From assembly GCA_023101885.1 (NCBI GenBank), contig JALPQD010000004.1, positions 8,647,421-8,711,420 on the forward strand: DNA of 64,000 nt. Direction: 5' to 3'. Source of the stretch: Typhlomys cinereus. Lineage: Eukaryota; Chordata; Mammalia; Rodentia; Platacanthomyidae. Below, in pieces: positions 12,141-24,852 of this stretch. Made by a program: the position numbers and the translations under genes. A model generated the notes under the pieces. That model searched no databases and was not told the origin of the DNA. It was given only the letters and a program-made list of their open reading frames with translations. Positions within the stretch are counted from its first letter, which is position 1; each line of letters opens with the position of its first letter.

Positions 12141-12411
12141 TTATTACAAAAAAGACAACTGCTTTGAAATTCCATTTGTTTGAAGTACCTATAAAGACAA
12201 ATTCAGAGAAATGGAAAGTAGAAGTGATATAATCAAGACTGGGAAAAGAGAATAAGACAATATTCTAATGGTGTAGAGATTTTGTTCTGGATGATAAAAT
12301 AGTTTTTGAAAAAGTAGGACCAGATTATGAATGTTCTTAATTTTTATCTATAATTAATTGGAAAATACTGCCTACTGTGCTGGAAGATCTGTACAGTAAT
12401 ACAGTCTTTAT

Positions 12412-12562
12412 AACTAGGAACTGTAATTTGGTTAAGTTTTTGGATGGCATACAGTCCCATTATATTTCTCTTTTTGTATGTTATAAAACACCTTGTAATG
12501 ATATATTTCCATTTATAGTTTAAGGATTTTGCTTCCTACACAGGTTTTTATAAAGTTCACTT
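12412..12562. repeat. Unclassified repeat, copy 1
   Basis: About 150 bp clearly similar to 56757-56903, with shared blocks such as catacagtcc, ttatatttct and ttcctacacagg/aac. Both copies are followed within ~20-30 bp by an antisense IDL SINE. I do not recognise the family. An old L1 3' region or an LTR piece is possible. Confidence 0.5.
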
Positions 12563-12579
12563 ACTTGAAAACTTTTATT

Positions 12580-12715
12580 TTTTGTGTGCATGCTTTTATA
12601 TGTGTGAATCAGAGGGTACTGTGTGTGTCTGTGGAGGTCCAAGAGTGATCACCCTGAATTATGTTATCTCCTCCTTGCTTTGCTCTGGAGAGATCACTTC
12701 TAGTACTACTCTGCA
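12580..12715 (-). mobile_element. IDL-type SINE, right arm only (antisense)
   Basis: Matches the right arm of the older IDL form in antisense (gagggtactgtgtg, then ctgtggaggtccaag, then a tgctttgctctgg block). The tRNA-like left arm is missing. Confidence 0.65.
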
Positions 12716-13028
12716 AGATAGGTGCAACCCTGAAGTTCAGCGGGGCAGGTTTTGAGTCCAGTAAGTGTTACTAAACAAGAGTTTTAGGGAAATCTGGGAA
12801 GAACAAAGATTCTTTCTGCTTGAAAGTTACGCTTCTCCTTATTAAAAGTATATCTGTCATGTAGGATATCAATTTTTTAGAACTCCCCAAATATTTATCC
12901 CTATCTCACTTCTTCCAGGAAGACTTTTAAAGTAAAGTCTATCTGAAGTTTGCATAACAAAATAGCTCAACTAAAGATTAAAGGAGTCTGGTTAGATGTG
13001 TTTCTTCCATATATCAAAAAATATCTTA

Positions 13029-13309
13029 GGGGCTGGAAAGATAACTCAGGGATTAAGATTCTGCCTCAGAAGCAGAAGGTCCTGAGTTCAGATGCCATAA
13101 AAACACCAGGCAGAAAAATAAATAATAAATAAATAAACAAACAAATAAATATAAATAAATCACAAGGCAGAAAGGGCAGCAGCCTGTACTTCCAGTCCTA
13201 ATGGAAAGAGCTTTGGAAATCCCAGAGCAAAGCAGAAAAGGAAGTAGACGCAATCCAGAATATTTCCCAAGTCACCCTTGGGCCCCCACAGGGACATACA
13301 GTGCTCTCT

Positions 13310-13356
<47 letters not shown>

Positions 13357-13394
13357 AATAAAGAAAAAAATTATATATGTATAATTACATATAT
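13029..13394 (+). mobile_element. IDL-type SINE with internal A-rich expansion
   Basis: The tRNA-Ala-like head is at 13029-13095 and the right arm at 13160-13310, followed by a CA tract (13311-13350) and an A-rich tail. An extra (aaat)n-like block at about 13116-13158 sits between the two arms. It is flanked by a short repeat, atatctta, at 13021-13028 and 13395-13402. Confidence 0.85.
13311..13350. repeat. (CA)n microsatellite in an IDL SINE
   Basis: Pure CA tract in the 3' part of the SINE at 13029-13394. Confidence 0.95.
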
Positions 13395-13402
13395 ATATCT
13401 TA

Positions 13403-14079
13403 GAACCATACAAGCTTAGCCCAGGTTTTTTTTTCACTTATATACTGGTATTTCTTTTATAATAACATGAAAATTAAAATATGATGAACATTAAATGAAT
13501 ATTTAAATGAATATTTAAATTGTTTTTCTTTTCTTTGTGTCAAAAACACTGTCACTATACAATGATCAACTCCATTTCTTACCCCATTCCCCTACTACCT
13601 ACATACCTGCCAGTCCAGGTATGTAGACAGCATTCAGAGGGCAAAAGTCTAGCATTCTTTCTTCATTTAAAAACAAACTAGAACAATTCCCCCAAAAGAA
13701 GAACTAAATTAGAGACTGTCCATGTAGCTTAAGTAATGTTTTCTGCAAAAATAAAAGGCAAAAAACATTCTATTTTCACGTTTGCTAATGCCCAAACTCT
13801 GAGTTTAACCTACAAGATATCTAAAAGTCAGTGACATGAAATTTCTTTCTAACAGGGAAAATAGTGCATTATACTCCAATTATATTCTTTAAGTTTAGAG
13901 GAACATTAAACAAAATTTAAAAGGAAGAAAATGTAATTTCTAAAAGTTTGATAGAAATACTTTTAAGAGTTCATGAAAATGCACATTGACTAGCAGAGTT
14001 CCTTGGAAATAATATCTCCTCTATCAAGAGGAATACCTGATGCAATGGAAAATTTCTTACAAATTGCTCTCTATATTAA
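13403..14079. other. Unique sequence
   Basis: AT-rich. A small tandem duplication (aaatgaatattt twice) lies near 13493-13516. Nothing else was recognised. Confidence 0.5.
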
Positions 14080-14470
14080 ATAGGAATGAGTTGTTCAGCT
14101 CTCGTTTGTAGAGTTTTCAGCTAGATCTATTGCTTTGGTAACTGCAAAGCCGAATACCATGGCTTGTGGACAGAAGCTGCCTATCTCAAGACAGACAAGA
14201 AACAGAAAGAAGAGAGTAGCAGGAAGGAATAAAGGCAAGATACAGCCTTCAGGGATGCATCCCAGTAACAACTTCCTCCAATCAAGCCTACCTTCTACTT
14301 CCCACTCCAGGAATATCATCATACCATGAATCATCAAGGAATTAACCCACAGATTAGGCTGAAGCCCCCACAATTGAATCACTTCCCAACGACTGGATCT
14401 ACCAAGTGGGGGTTAAACCTTTTGTATAAAGCATTTGGGACTGGGACACCTCATATTCAAAACATAACAC
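14080..14470 (-). mobile_element. MaLR-type (ERVL-MaLR) LTR, antisense
   Basis: Read on the minus strand it begins tgttatgttttgaa near 14468, has the aagtgattcaattgtgggg block typical of this LTR class and a 'ccatggtattcggctttgc' block near its 3' end. It is diverged. Open frames inside it are not genes. Confidence 0.6.
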
Positions 14471-14474
14471 TCTT

Positions 14475-14945
14475 CATTTCATTGTTTGTGAAAGGGCTGC
14501 GTAGTTTATTTGTAACAGAAATATTTTTCTGTCCCCCTTACTGAAATAGGACCTAGCACTCAGTTCCATATAGCTCAAGTACCAAAGTTTATGAGTAACA
14601 CTGGTTAATTTAACAGAGATAATAATAACGGAAACAATAATAATGGCTGGATAATGATACTCTAACTGTAGTGATAAAAATAAAATTATAATAAAATTAT
14701 AGTCTTACAATCTAGGCTTCTTGCTACAGCAAATACGGAGGCAGAAGGAAATTTGGAATTATGCCAGCATTTAACTCCTGACCCAGATGTGCAACTTTCT
14801 TCTCACATTGCATTAGTCAGAGCTATTTACATGTCTCTGACTTAGGCAAGACATGCTGGTAAGTATGGAAGAGCGTGTTAAAATTTCCTGAGTCCTGAGG
14901 GCCTTTCCCGCAAGGAATACTAGCTTTCTATATCTTAGGTACAAC
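14475..14945. other. Unique sequence
   Basis: AT-rich with no recognised feature. Confidence 0.5.
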
Positions 14946-14949
14946 CCTA

Positions 14950-15115
14950 ATTAATTTCTATGTTATCTCAAATCCTCAAACAATTATTTATTAGTTTCAC
15001 TTTATAAGTAAGCCAAGGCTCATAAAACTGAACTAATTTACATGTCATTACCGCTGATTCTCACAGAAGTCCTTTAAGGCACATAGTATTAACTGCGGTT
15101 TATAAGCCTCATAAA
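14950..15115 (-). repeat. MIR relics (antisense, probably two)
   Basis: Two successive antisense MIR-like cores are seen, at about 14960-15050 (ctcaaatcctcaaacaatt start) and 15055-15115 (gattctcacagaagtcc start). They may be two fragments or a duplication. Confidence 0.6.
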
Positions 15116-15373
15116 AATAAAGTTTTTTCTAAAAGTAACATAGGAATGGTGGCATCTGCAGGACTGGAAGAGGTCATGGTCCTGCTTCATACTGTGCATT
15201 GTCACATCTCATCTCAGCTCTAGGAAGACCAGGAGCAGAGGTAATCATGGAGAGTGGCAAGAGAAAAGTTTACTTACATCGACACGTCACAGACAGGGCC
15301 ATAAGCATAAAAAGCACTATTTCCAAGACAAAAACAAACACCCAAAAGACAAGATGCAAAACAAGCACTTGAT

Positions 15374-15548
15374 GGGGCTGGAGAGGTGGCTCAGGGGTTA
15401 AGCCTTGAGTTTGGATCCTAGGCCCCATGTATAGATGTGCAGCAGCCTGTTTCTGGTCCTGGTAGGGCGGAGCCTGTGAATCCTGGAGCAGAATAAACAA
15501 GGAGGAGGTGGAGGTGGCCCATGGTGGTTCCCGAATTCACCTGTGGTC

Positions 15549-15604
<56 letters not shown>

Positions 15605-15648
15605 GCACACACACACAATTGAATAAAAAATAATAATAATAAAATTAG
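15374..15648 (+). mobile_element. Young IDL-type SINE (internal deletion)
   Basis: Begins ggggctggagaggtggctc. About 28 bp of the left arm are missing, but the right arm is complete. It ends in a long CA tract, the acaattgaataaa end typical of the young form and an A/T-rich tail. It is flanked by gcacttgat at 15365-15373 and 15649-15657. Confidence 0.9.
15551..15617. repeat. (CA)n microsatellite in an IDL SINE
   Basis: About 66 bp, nearly pure CA with atacg near the end. Confidence 0.95.
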
Positions 15649-15657
15649 GCACTTGAT

Positions 15658-17533
15658 TAGCCAGGTTTTCTATAACGATAATCTAACTGAAGGATTAAGA
15701 TCCACTGGCAGCTTTTAAGAAGCTGGGATAGAACTGATTAATGTGGTAGAGAACATTATATTTATATGAAATGCACAATAATGAGACAATTTTAGTAACA
15801 GTTAAGAACTCTGTCTTCTTCTACTCTCATTTCTGACTCTCACCTTTATACTGGCAGTGGTACACTGCCTGATACATAACTTGGGCTCCAATTAAGGGGA
15901 ATTTGAATAGAGTAGATGTTGAATTTGAGCTAAGTAAGATACATTATATAACTCGCAATTTCCTCCTTGTATAAATAAGCTATTTTTATAATTGATATGA
16001 AGAATGGACTTCAAGACTATCCTTAATTTAGAAAATATCCCTTCTGTGTGTCTAATGCACTTTAAGTTGCAAATATGTACAGAGATGTACTGTGATATAA
16101 GATGTTTCCATCCAGCAGCAGAAATATGTGTGTGAAGGTATAAAAAGTCAAATAGTCTATGGGAAATTCTCCCAATTGGCAGACTGCAACATTGTGCGTA
16201 CATAATATAGATTTTATAAATGTGCAGTCAGGCTGAAGCTGTTTCCATGAGTAATAAATTCAACAAAGCAGCATTATTCTAAATTTATCATTTTTTCTTT
16301 TGACAATAATTTCATGAAATAAAACTTATTACCATGTCTGCTTTTGGAGATTTACATGTGCAAGCTCATAGGTAAATAAAACTTTCAGATGCTTACTAAG
16401 TGTGACAGCTATCTATAATTTTTTGTGACCAATAGAAAGCTTTTGTAAACTGTTAATGATAAAAAATAAATTTCATATCAGTGGCATTTTTTCTATTCTC
16501 TCAATATAAATTGGCATTACATTTAAAATGTATTGATAAGCAATGAAAGAACACAGATCCAAAAATGTTAGTAATGATGCAGTTTAACTCCAGCAACAGA
16601 ACTTAATTTATAGTATTCTTGAGCTCTTTACATGTGAGTGATGGTGGTGTTGGGGGTCTTTTTTAAAACATATGTCACTCTCACACCAGTTTTGGGTTCT
16701 TTTCCTTTAAGAGTCCTCCTTTCACAGTTAGACTAACCAAATCTGGATCCACCCTTGTGTTGGTAGTCATGATAAGGAAATGCTCAATCTCTTACTGACC
16801 TGACAGAATTTTAGTTGGTTTGACATTTGAAAATAATTTTTTTAAAAAAATTTAAAAAACAGAACATTGTGGATATCAATAATGTGGTTAGTTTGAATAC
16901 CGGTCATTTCAAAGCAGAGGAAGCTTTTGATGTGCTCAGTAGCAAGAGATAAGTATTTAATCTGAAAAGATACGGATTTGAAATTCCACTGCCAAAGGTA
17001 ACTCCAGATTGTTGCCAATTATATCTCCGGTAGATTACCTTATCAATCATGGGTGCTATTCAACTTTAAAGGACAATTGTGGTCCAGTAAGACCAGGTGG
17101 TAAAGGCTTCTGGGTAAAAATGGCCTTTTGAAAGTACGGAAAGACAAACCCCTCAGATTCATGTTATGTAAAAATTAAATAATCCAAACTCTCTAAGGAT
17201 AATTAGAGTGTGTAGCAAAAAGTAAAGTTCTCTTGTTAGTGGATATAAGAAATTTTCAACTACTGGGATACAAAAAGAAATTGTATAGTGCCCAAGAAAA
17301 TGCAGTGTTAACTATTACACTTTCATGAATAATGGTATCCTTATATTCAATAAATACTTAACAAAATAACAATATATTGTTATTATATCAACATTTTCAG
17401 GAAGTATTGCTTAAAAATCAGTAATAGCATTTCTCATATGGCATATTTTTAATAGCAGAAAGAGGAAAATTAAACCAAAGTAAGACATTGTCCTTACCAA
17501 TTTATCAGAGAACCTCAAAATTGCCAACTTGCC
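15658..17533. other. Long repeat-poor AT-rich block
   Basis: Nearly 1.9 kb without any recognised SINE, LINE or LTR, unusual for this window. No coding potential was seen. It may be conserved noncoding DNA, but that cannot be judged from a single sequence. Confidence 0.5.
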
Positions 17534-17548
17534 AACTCTTAAATTCTA

Positions 17549-17646
17549 TCTTTTTTTTTTTTCTTTCTGGTACTGGAAACTGAACTCTGGGGTTCATGCT
17601 TGCTAGGCAAACGGTCTGAAACTGAGCTAAATCTCCAATCCCAACT
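17549..17646 (-). mobile_element. ID SINE (antisense) with target-site duplication
   Basis: A T-run, then the reverse complement of the ID body (gaactctggggttcatgcttgc). It is flanked by a perfect 15-bp repeat, aactcttaaattcta, at 17534-17548 and 17647-17661. Confidence 0.85.
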
Positions 17647-17694
17647 AACTCTTAAATTCTAAATAAGGCTGAAATAATAATGCCATTGCCCTTT

Positions 17695-17835
17695 CCCTGT
17701 GCAACCTGGGGCCCAGAGAAATGAAGTTTGTTGAAGGAATATAGCAACTCACATATAAAAATAAAGGTGAGGGAGGAGCACAGACTAGAACCCGGAGTAC
17801 AAACTCCAGATGAAGCTCCTCTGGATATTTCTTCC
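17695..17835 (-). repeat. MIR relic (antisense)
   Basis: Contains the MIR-like order gcccagagaaatgaagt, then agcaactcacat, then agaacccggag in antisense. Confidence 0.6.
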
Positions 17836-19490
17836 TACCTACATCATTCCTTTCCTTTTTACGAAGATACTAAGTCCTTGCTTACTAATAAACTAATACA
17901 ATTCTAGAGACAATTCAATGGTCAGCCTTGGAGTTTGGGATCACTGAAGCCGCTCTGATTCTTTTCCAATAGTCCTAAATGTGAACCATAGATAATTTTG
18001 AAGAATTTAATTCACAAAGTAACAGAACCACAAGGCAATTGAAGAATGTGTTTATGGAAGCAAACCCTCAGATAAAAATAGCTCACATTTTGTCTCTCCT
18101 CCAATTCTGCTTCACTCAAATTCTGAGGAATCACAGCAAAGTATCTAAAGTTAGAGGAATAAATCCAGGAATCTTTGTATTTAAGAAATTTAAGGTCTTC
18201 TGGCTATCCTTCAACTTTCTTGTTCGTCAGATCCTGTATGTTTGAACGACGAGTCTAAAACACTCACTGGGTTGAGGTAGAGCCAGAATTGAAACCACCA
18301 CCACCCTCTTACCACCACACAACCACTGCCCATCACAACTCTACCCAAAGCTCCAGCCACTCCCAAAGAAAGACAAAAAATTTTACAACAGATGACCACA
18401 TTGGAAAATAGTCTATGGTTATATGAGTACCATTCGTCAGATGGCAGAGGAAGGAGAAGGAGGAGAAAGAGAACGAGGAGGAAGAGGAAAAAAGGTAAAA
18501 CTAATGGTCTCAAAAGACAAACCTTAGGGACCGTTGGACTTCTAAGGTTAGGAACAGTGAAAGCAGAGTGGCCAAAAGAGAACCGTGAGAGGAAAAGGAG
18601 ATTGCACAGCTCTGTATACCCAGTCGTGTTGTGAGGCGCTGCACAGCATGGAGGGAAAGGAAATTAAAGGCTTTGAAATACAGCTGCCACACCTCCTGCT
18701 GTTTCCACCTAAACACGGCTATTTTCCAGCAGGATCCAACACATGTGTGGTAACAAATGGAAACAGGGTGAGCTCATGAACTCAGGGGAACAGAGTCGGC
18801 ATTCCCAGTGGAGCACCCCCAAATACATTCGGCCACTCCCAGTCTCCACCCCTAGAATGGTAAATGTGTAAGAAGGCCAAGCAATGGAAAAAACCCTCTT
18901 CAGAACAGAAAAGAAAAAAAAAAAGGAAAAGGATATGTAGCCGTCTAACTGCTACTTGTTAGCCGTGTCTTGTGTCGGCACACAAAAGTCATTAGATGTG
19001 AAACCAGTCTAACTGGAAAGATCTTTATGCATTCAGATTCTTACAAAGAACTCCTCTGGGAAAATGGAAGCTAGCTGGATCCCAAACTGAAAACCAATGA
19101 AGACTGAGAATAGGAATCATGTAGTATAAAAATACTTCAAAAAAGGGGGTGGCTAAACTGTAAATATAACAGTTTAACAAAAGAAAACCTCCATCTGCAC
19201 ACAGATCAAGACAAATTCACTTATACAACCGAAGGAAGGCTTGTTTTCTTGTTCCATGTATCTATGTTTCTAACACTGTTGTTTTAGCATTTTAAGCCAA
19301 TTCTTTAACTGTTATATATGAATGACCTTATTGGGAAGGTCAGGCTTGGTGGGTGGTCTCGCATGAGGCACTTACTGCATGCTTTGTTAGGTTTAGAATG
19401 ATGTAATCTACAAATAGATATTAGGGTTTGGTTTGAATGAAAGTCTGCACATGCTCAAAGCTGTGAGAATAACCAAAGAGACTTGTTTGT
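17836..19490. other. Unique sequence with a purine-rich stretch
   Basis: No known repeat was recognised apart from a GA-rich stretch at 18438-18500 and an A-run at 18908-18922. Short open frames (68-100 codons) derive from these low-complexity runs. Confidence 0.45.
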
Positions 19491-19499
19491 AGCTGACTG

Positions 19500-19790
19500 A
19501 TGGCTGAAAGACATATATAAATATACATATACATATATGTGTATATATATAGATACAGTTTTTATTTAATTAGTCACTTGAAGATTATTTGCCTTCATAC
19601 ATTTGCCTTATTTAAAGTATCATGATAGATAAAGATATGAAACATGACCTAATTTCAAGGTCTATTTCTGCTAAATTAATATAATTAATATAATTAATAA
19701 TATATAATATATAATAAAATTAATTAATATAAAATTATATTATGTTGTGTTGTGTTATGTTATATTATATTATTATATTATATATGACAG
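19500..19790. repeat. AT-rich low-complexity region
   Basis: Alternating TA/ATAC sequence (19508-19552), then a strongly AT-rich stretch (19672-19785) with taat and tgtgt variations. Confidence 0.75.
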
Positions 19791-20071
19791 CGAGACTAAT
19801 ATTTAACTCCTACGAGCCTGTTTTCTCTTTACCCTATTGTAAGGACTGGATGAGACCATATATGAAAATATGCAGTAAATATTTTTTTAAAATTTGCCTT
19901 TGGGAAGAATTAGTGTGAAAATAAAAACATGTATGATATACTTACTATGAGAGAGCATGTGCCATAGGATGTAAAAGTAAACAGAGAAAAGAGTAGATGC
20001 TTCTCCCTAGACAGAGATAGGAGGACATCACTATGAAATGTCATAAGCAAGGTCACTAAAGGGTGGTTTTC

Positions 20072-20260
20072 TTTTAATTTTTTTTTATTTATTCAATTGT
20101 GCGTGTATGCGCATGTGTGTGTGCGTGCATGTGTGTGTGTGTGTGTGTAGAACCATGGGCGAATTTGGGAACCACGTCTACACATGGGATCTAGGATCCA
20201 AACTCAGGACCTTCCGCCTGCAAGGCAGAGGCTTAACCCCTGAGCCACCTCTCCAGCCCC
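20072..20260 (-). mobile_element. Young IDL-type SINE (antisense, internally deleted)
   Basis: T-rich tail, attcaattgtgcg end, GT tract, then a jump from ggaaccac straight to gtctacacatggg, so about 100 bp of the right arm are missing. A complete tRNA-like head ends at 20260. Flanked by taaag(g/a)tggttttc-type repeats at 20057-20071 and 20261-20275 (one mismatch). Confidence 0.9.
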
Positions 20261-20679
20261 TAAAGGATGGTTTTCAAAAGCTAGAAAAGCAAAGATTGCA
20301 CTGTAGATTTAGAGAGTAAGAAGCTGCTATGGCAGAAGACATGTTCATCTCATTCCCTCAAACCAAAGACGTTTCTGCTCTTGGAATTTGCTCCAGTTTT
20401 AACTCTTCGTCTCTCTTTCCCACCCCCTTCCCCAAAATCCCATCTCTAGTGGACCCTGATGGCACTTCTACAAGTATGCACTGACTGTGTGGTTCCCTGC
20501 AAGGCAGCGGTTTAGGAAAAAGAGCATGTGAAATCAGCAGATGAGTCATAGGGGAAACTGTTGGATAAATCTGGAGTTAAAAATAAAATAGAGCAATGTA
20601 ATATGCTCAGAGGATTTAGGATTGTGTATATATCCCAAAGCTTTCTACTAGTAAAATCTAGTTAGAAGTGTACCACCAA

Positions 20680-20750
20680 ATCAGGCATAGTGACACTCAT
20701 CTGTAAACTCAGCACTTGGAAAATGATTTTCAAAAAAGAGAGAGTGAGGG
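20680..20750 (+). repeat. B1 SINE fragment (sense)
   Basis: Begins caggcatagtgacactcatctg, resembling a B1 head; it is cut short before an AG-rich stretch. Confidence 0.55.
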
Positions 20751-20759
20751 AAGTGAGAG

Positions 20760-21800
20760 AGAAAATGGTACATTTCCTCTAAGACACAAGGAAAGTACTC
20801 TGCAATGACAGCAATATGACACAATGACTTAGTATGGAGATAACAAGTAGAAGGTGCTACTGCATTCTTTGTACTCCCCCAACGTAGGTGGGCATAATAA
20901 ATTAACATGAAATGCTTTCCTTGGCTCCTTACTACAGTCAAAAGTAGTTCTACAAAAAGAATGTTACAAACATGGCAAAAAGGTCAGTGTTGCTGTCTCA
21001 TTGATTAAGAGAATCATACCCACTGAAAGTTCTCCTTGTTTTAGATCCTCCCTGTATAAACAGCAGAGACATAACATTGGGTATGGTGCATTGGTTTACT
21101 CAACTCTGCCAATTCCCTTCTGGCATGTAGAAGACAGAAAGCTTACAAAAAGATATCTCTTGATCCATTTAAATTTAGGGTTTAGAGTGACTCATGGGGG
21201 GAGGATGGAAAGTTTGGGCATACAGTTTCCTGCAAGATGTGTGTCAGAAGGAATGTTTTAGCACAGTGAGCAGAGGTAAAAGGTAGAGTAGATCCAGGGG
21301 CAGCAACTCACCGGGCCACGCTTCTGCAGTGAGGTTTGGAGAGGTATGTCATTACTAGAAGCTCAGCCTGGAATCTTTTTTTCCAGCATCACCTCCCTTA
21401 CAACCATTACAGACATCTTAATAGCCAAGTATCCTGCTAACACAGGCTGGACTGGACTTTTACAACTGCACTCTAGGAAGCAAGTCCTGGCTTAAGTTAT
21501 ATGCACTGCAAGAAAAATATTTGGAAAAAAATAGTTATAACAGCATGACCAGTTTAAAGTTCATATTCATGTAGTTTCTGCTGTTAACACTATAAAAATA
21601 CATCCTAAACTTCCATGTCGATCTCCAAATTCTGAGTTTTTTCTCCTTCTTGTGTCTCACATTGCTCCATGGACTTCTACACTTGGACTGTCTGCCATTG
21701 CCAAAAAGTCATTTCAATAATTTCATTTCTCATAATCCATTAGGGGCAAAATTTTAGCTCATTTCTCCTTTTTCTCCTTCCCCTTTATAAACCATTCTTC
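20760..21800. other. Unique sequence
   Basis: No repeat, RNA or gene was recognised in about 1 kb. Confidence 0.45.
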
Positions 21801-21929
21801 CTTCACATAGTCTCTTTTCCATTGTCCTTATCAGTCCATCTAGCCTGGGCCTTTCCCATCTCATACTTACTCTACTGTCACATTCTCCTGTCAAGTTTTC
21901 TTGTTTTCAATACCCTTTAACCCTCTTAT

Positions 21930-22112
21930 CCCTTCAGTTTACACCAGCTATGGCAGCCAGATCAATATTTCTAGAAACCATTCTCATTTAACATTTTCTA
22001 CTCGAATATTTTTAGCCTTCCAAGACTGCATGTAAGATTCAAACAACTTAACTGGATGCTTGGGGCTCCCATAATTTGACCCTAAGCTATCGTTCCAAGA
22101 TCATTTACTACC
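21930..22112 (+). repeat. LINE-2 relic (sense)
   Basis: The order ccagctatggcagccagat, then aaaccattctcat, then aagactgcatg.aagattcaaac matches the L2 ORF2 3' region as I know it. Diverged and partial; it may begin upstream near 21800. Confidence 0.55.
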
Positions 22113-22114
22113 TT

Positions 22115-23340
22115 AAACTGACACTGCAATAGGATAGTGTCTGCATCTCATGCTTAAGGTTGATCCTCCAGCATTGTGGGGAAATGAGCAAACCACCATT
22201 ACCGTCAGACTTGTCCTTGCTTTTCATATTCCTGTTAACATACTTGTTGGAAAAACCATCTCTTAGATAAAATTTCCCCTTTCTACAATAGCCTAGGTAG
22301 CTTCTCCACAATTCATATAAATTTGACATAGGAAAAAAAATTGTATTCCCTCCTTCATTCCATGGGAAAAAGGCAAAGAGTGATGATATAATCTACTAAA
22401 CTAGGAAAAAGTCTTCAAGATTACTGCGTTTCAATTAGGTTTTATTTAGGTTCTACAGGAGCTGCAACCACCTGTTAATCACGTGGTTCTCAGGGGAGAA
22501 GATATTCAAATGAGCTGAAGCCATCAAAGTATCCACATTATGATAAACAGTGCTACTAACTTGTAGAAACTGATTACTTTGATGAATATGATTGGCAGTA
22601 AAGCCAGGAAAGAATTTGGCTAGGGTTAGCCAAGGAAGTTGCCCAGGTAACCCCAGCAGAAACAAGTTGAAACATTATTAACATACACTTTCTCTGTGGT
22701 AGTTTTAGAATGTATGTCATGAATGCATTATTCATTTTGCCAGTCTCATCAACTGACTGTGCAGTGCTCTTCTCTCCTTCATCCTTTCTCCTCCTCTGAG
22801 ATGTACTTACACTGGCAGGAAGGAGGATTCCCACCCAGATATGTAGCATCCTGCAATGTGTTTCCTCTCTTTTCCCTTGGCCTTGCTGCAGGCTGCTGGA
22901 TCCCAGACAGAGGGATGCATCTGAATTTGTGATTGCTAATAATGGTCTGAATCTGATGTTGGTCACCCTGTTGACTTGTCTAGTCTGTATCAAGGAGTGA
23001 ATAATTTTTAAGGACTGAAGTGTGATCTTTCAGACCCCCTGCCAATTTTCACTTGTGAAATCCCTAGAGGCTCTTATAATCTTTCCATGTGAATAAACTC
23101 TCCCACAGAGAGTGAATCTGGACGTTTCTCTCTAACCTCTCTTCTCAGTCAAAATGTTCAGGACTCAGAAGTTTGTACCGCACAAATGCATTCTAACCTA
23201 TTTTAATAAGGCTGAAACTCCATCTTTTTAGTTACTACAACAATGATTTGGAGACTTGCTTTTCTCAAAGCCCATCTTGATAACCAGTCTTTGTGTTCTA
23301 AATCCTGCCCCTCACACAAAATCACAGAAGTTAATTCCCA
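22115..23340. other. Unique sequence
   Basis: No repeat was recognised. Open frames of 69-139 codons on both strands (for example 22574-22993 minus) show no domain and no supporting splice or promoter signals. Confidence 0.45.
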
Positions 23341-23344
23341 TTAC

Positions 23345-23432
23345 CTTTCATTTGCTCTGATGGGAATTGAACCCAAGGTCTTGGGTGTTAATACAAGCTT
23401 CTCATTACTAAGCTACATTTTCAACCTGACAA
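23345..23432 (-). repeat. ID SINE fragment (antisense)
   Basis: The tgggaattgaacccaaggtc block and following A-box half resemble an antisense ID element. Confidence 0.55.
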
Positions 23433-24507
23433 AAGTCAATATGGAAAAGTGAATAATGATTTTCCTATCCTCAAATGTGTCAGGTTTTCTTCTGTAGAAA
23501 AAGATTGTCTGAACACACTTCCAAACTTTTTCTAATAAGTAGGTTCAACAAGTCTTTTAGTCTTTCCATCTCAGCTACGGTGAAGAGGTGAGCAATAGTG
23601 TATAACAAATCTAAATAGAGAGAATCCCAACTCCCATTTTGACCTAAGAGATTAATCTTCACTCAGTACTTAAAACCCTCTGTGATGAATCACAATGCTC
23701 TTCTGTTTGGCATTATCTCCTTGCCTGTGCATGTTTCCTGCTTCTCCACATCACATTCTTCCACTCTCCCTTCTCACAAAACCAGATATGATTTTCTTTT
23801 GGAGAAAACATAGCTTTTCTTGAGAGTGCATAACTTATATCTTCTCCAAAAATGTCTAACTTGTCACATTTCTCAGAATGAAGAGTCTCACATCTACTCC
23901 ATTAACCTCTTTTTGGTAGACCACCTCCTTTTTCTCATCACATTTCTGAATATTTATCCTCTGGCTCTAGTTTTAGTTTTCTTGCATGTTGTAGCCCTGT
24001 ATCTCCTGATCCTCTGACTTCCCTTGCTTCCCTGGGTCCTTTAAACTGCTGGAACTAGACTGCAGACAGTGCCTGCATGTCTAGTTCTTCCCTCTGGCAA
24101 GAAAATAAACAGAGCATATTCTCTGTCTTGCCCTGAACTCCATTTCTGTTCTTCCCAAGACTGGAATCTGAAATGCAATCCTCATTCATCATGACTCCTC
24201 ACAACTTCCTTCAATGGCAACATAGTGAATCACACGGTTCTCTGCCAAAGAAACATAACCTGGACTGGAAAGTTACTTTTGCTCTTGACTAACTCGCATT
24301 GAGGGTTATACTTAAGGCTCAGGAGTGGCAGATGTCTTGGGGACATAATGTAAAACATTTATTTCATCTTGAAAATTTGGCTTTTATCACTTAGCAACCC
24401 TTTGCAGGGACCTCAGTTATGTGATAGGGGCCAAGGATCTGTTACCTTTCCTTTGAGATGCTCTTCTCTGTTACTTTCAATTATTTGGGTGATTTTTTTG
24501 CTTCTTT
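23433..24507. other. Mostly unique sequence
   Basis: A weak L2-like character (pyrimidine-rich runs, gactgcagacagtgcctgc) is visible at about 23690-24110 but is too diverged to call. Otherwise nothing was recognised. Confidence 0.35.
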
Positions 24508-24521
24508 AAGAAGTCATCTGA

Positions 24522-24757
24522 GGGGCTGGAGAGATAGCTCAGGGATTAAAATTCTGCCCTCCCAAGCAGAAGGTCCTGAGTTCTGATCCCTGGTCCCACT
24601 TAAAAATGCTAGGCAGGAATGTTAGCAGCCTGCACTTCTAGCTCTGGTGGGCAGAGCCTGGGAAATCCCAGAGCAAGCAAAAAGGAAGTAGAAGAATTCC
24701 AGAATGATTCCTAAAGTCACCCTTGGTCCTCCATAGAGACATGTAGTGCCCTCTGAT

Positions 24758-24788
<31 letters not shown>

Positions 24789-24838
24789 CCCATACACATA
24801 CACACACACCCCAAATAACATATTTTTTTAAATTAAAA
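24522..24838 (+). mobile_element. IDL-type SINE (older form), complete
   Basis: tRNA-Ala-like head, right arm, CA tract (24758-24808) and A-rich tail are all present. It is flanked by aagaagtc(a/g)tctga at 24508-24521 and 24839-24852, which fixes both ends. Confidence 0.92.
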
Positions 24839-24852
24839 AAGAAGTCGTCTGA

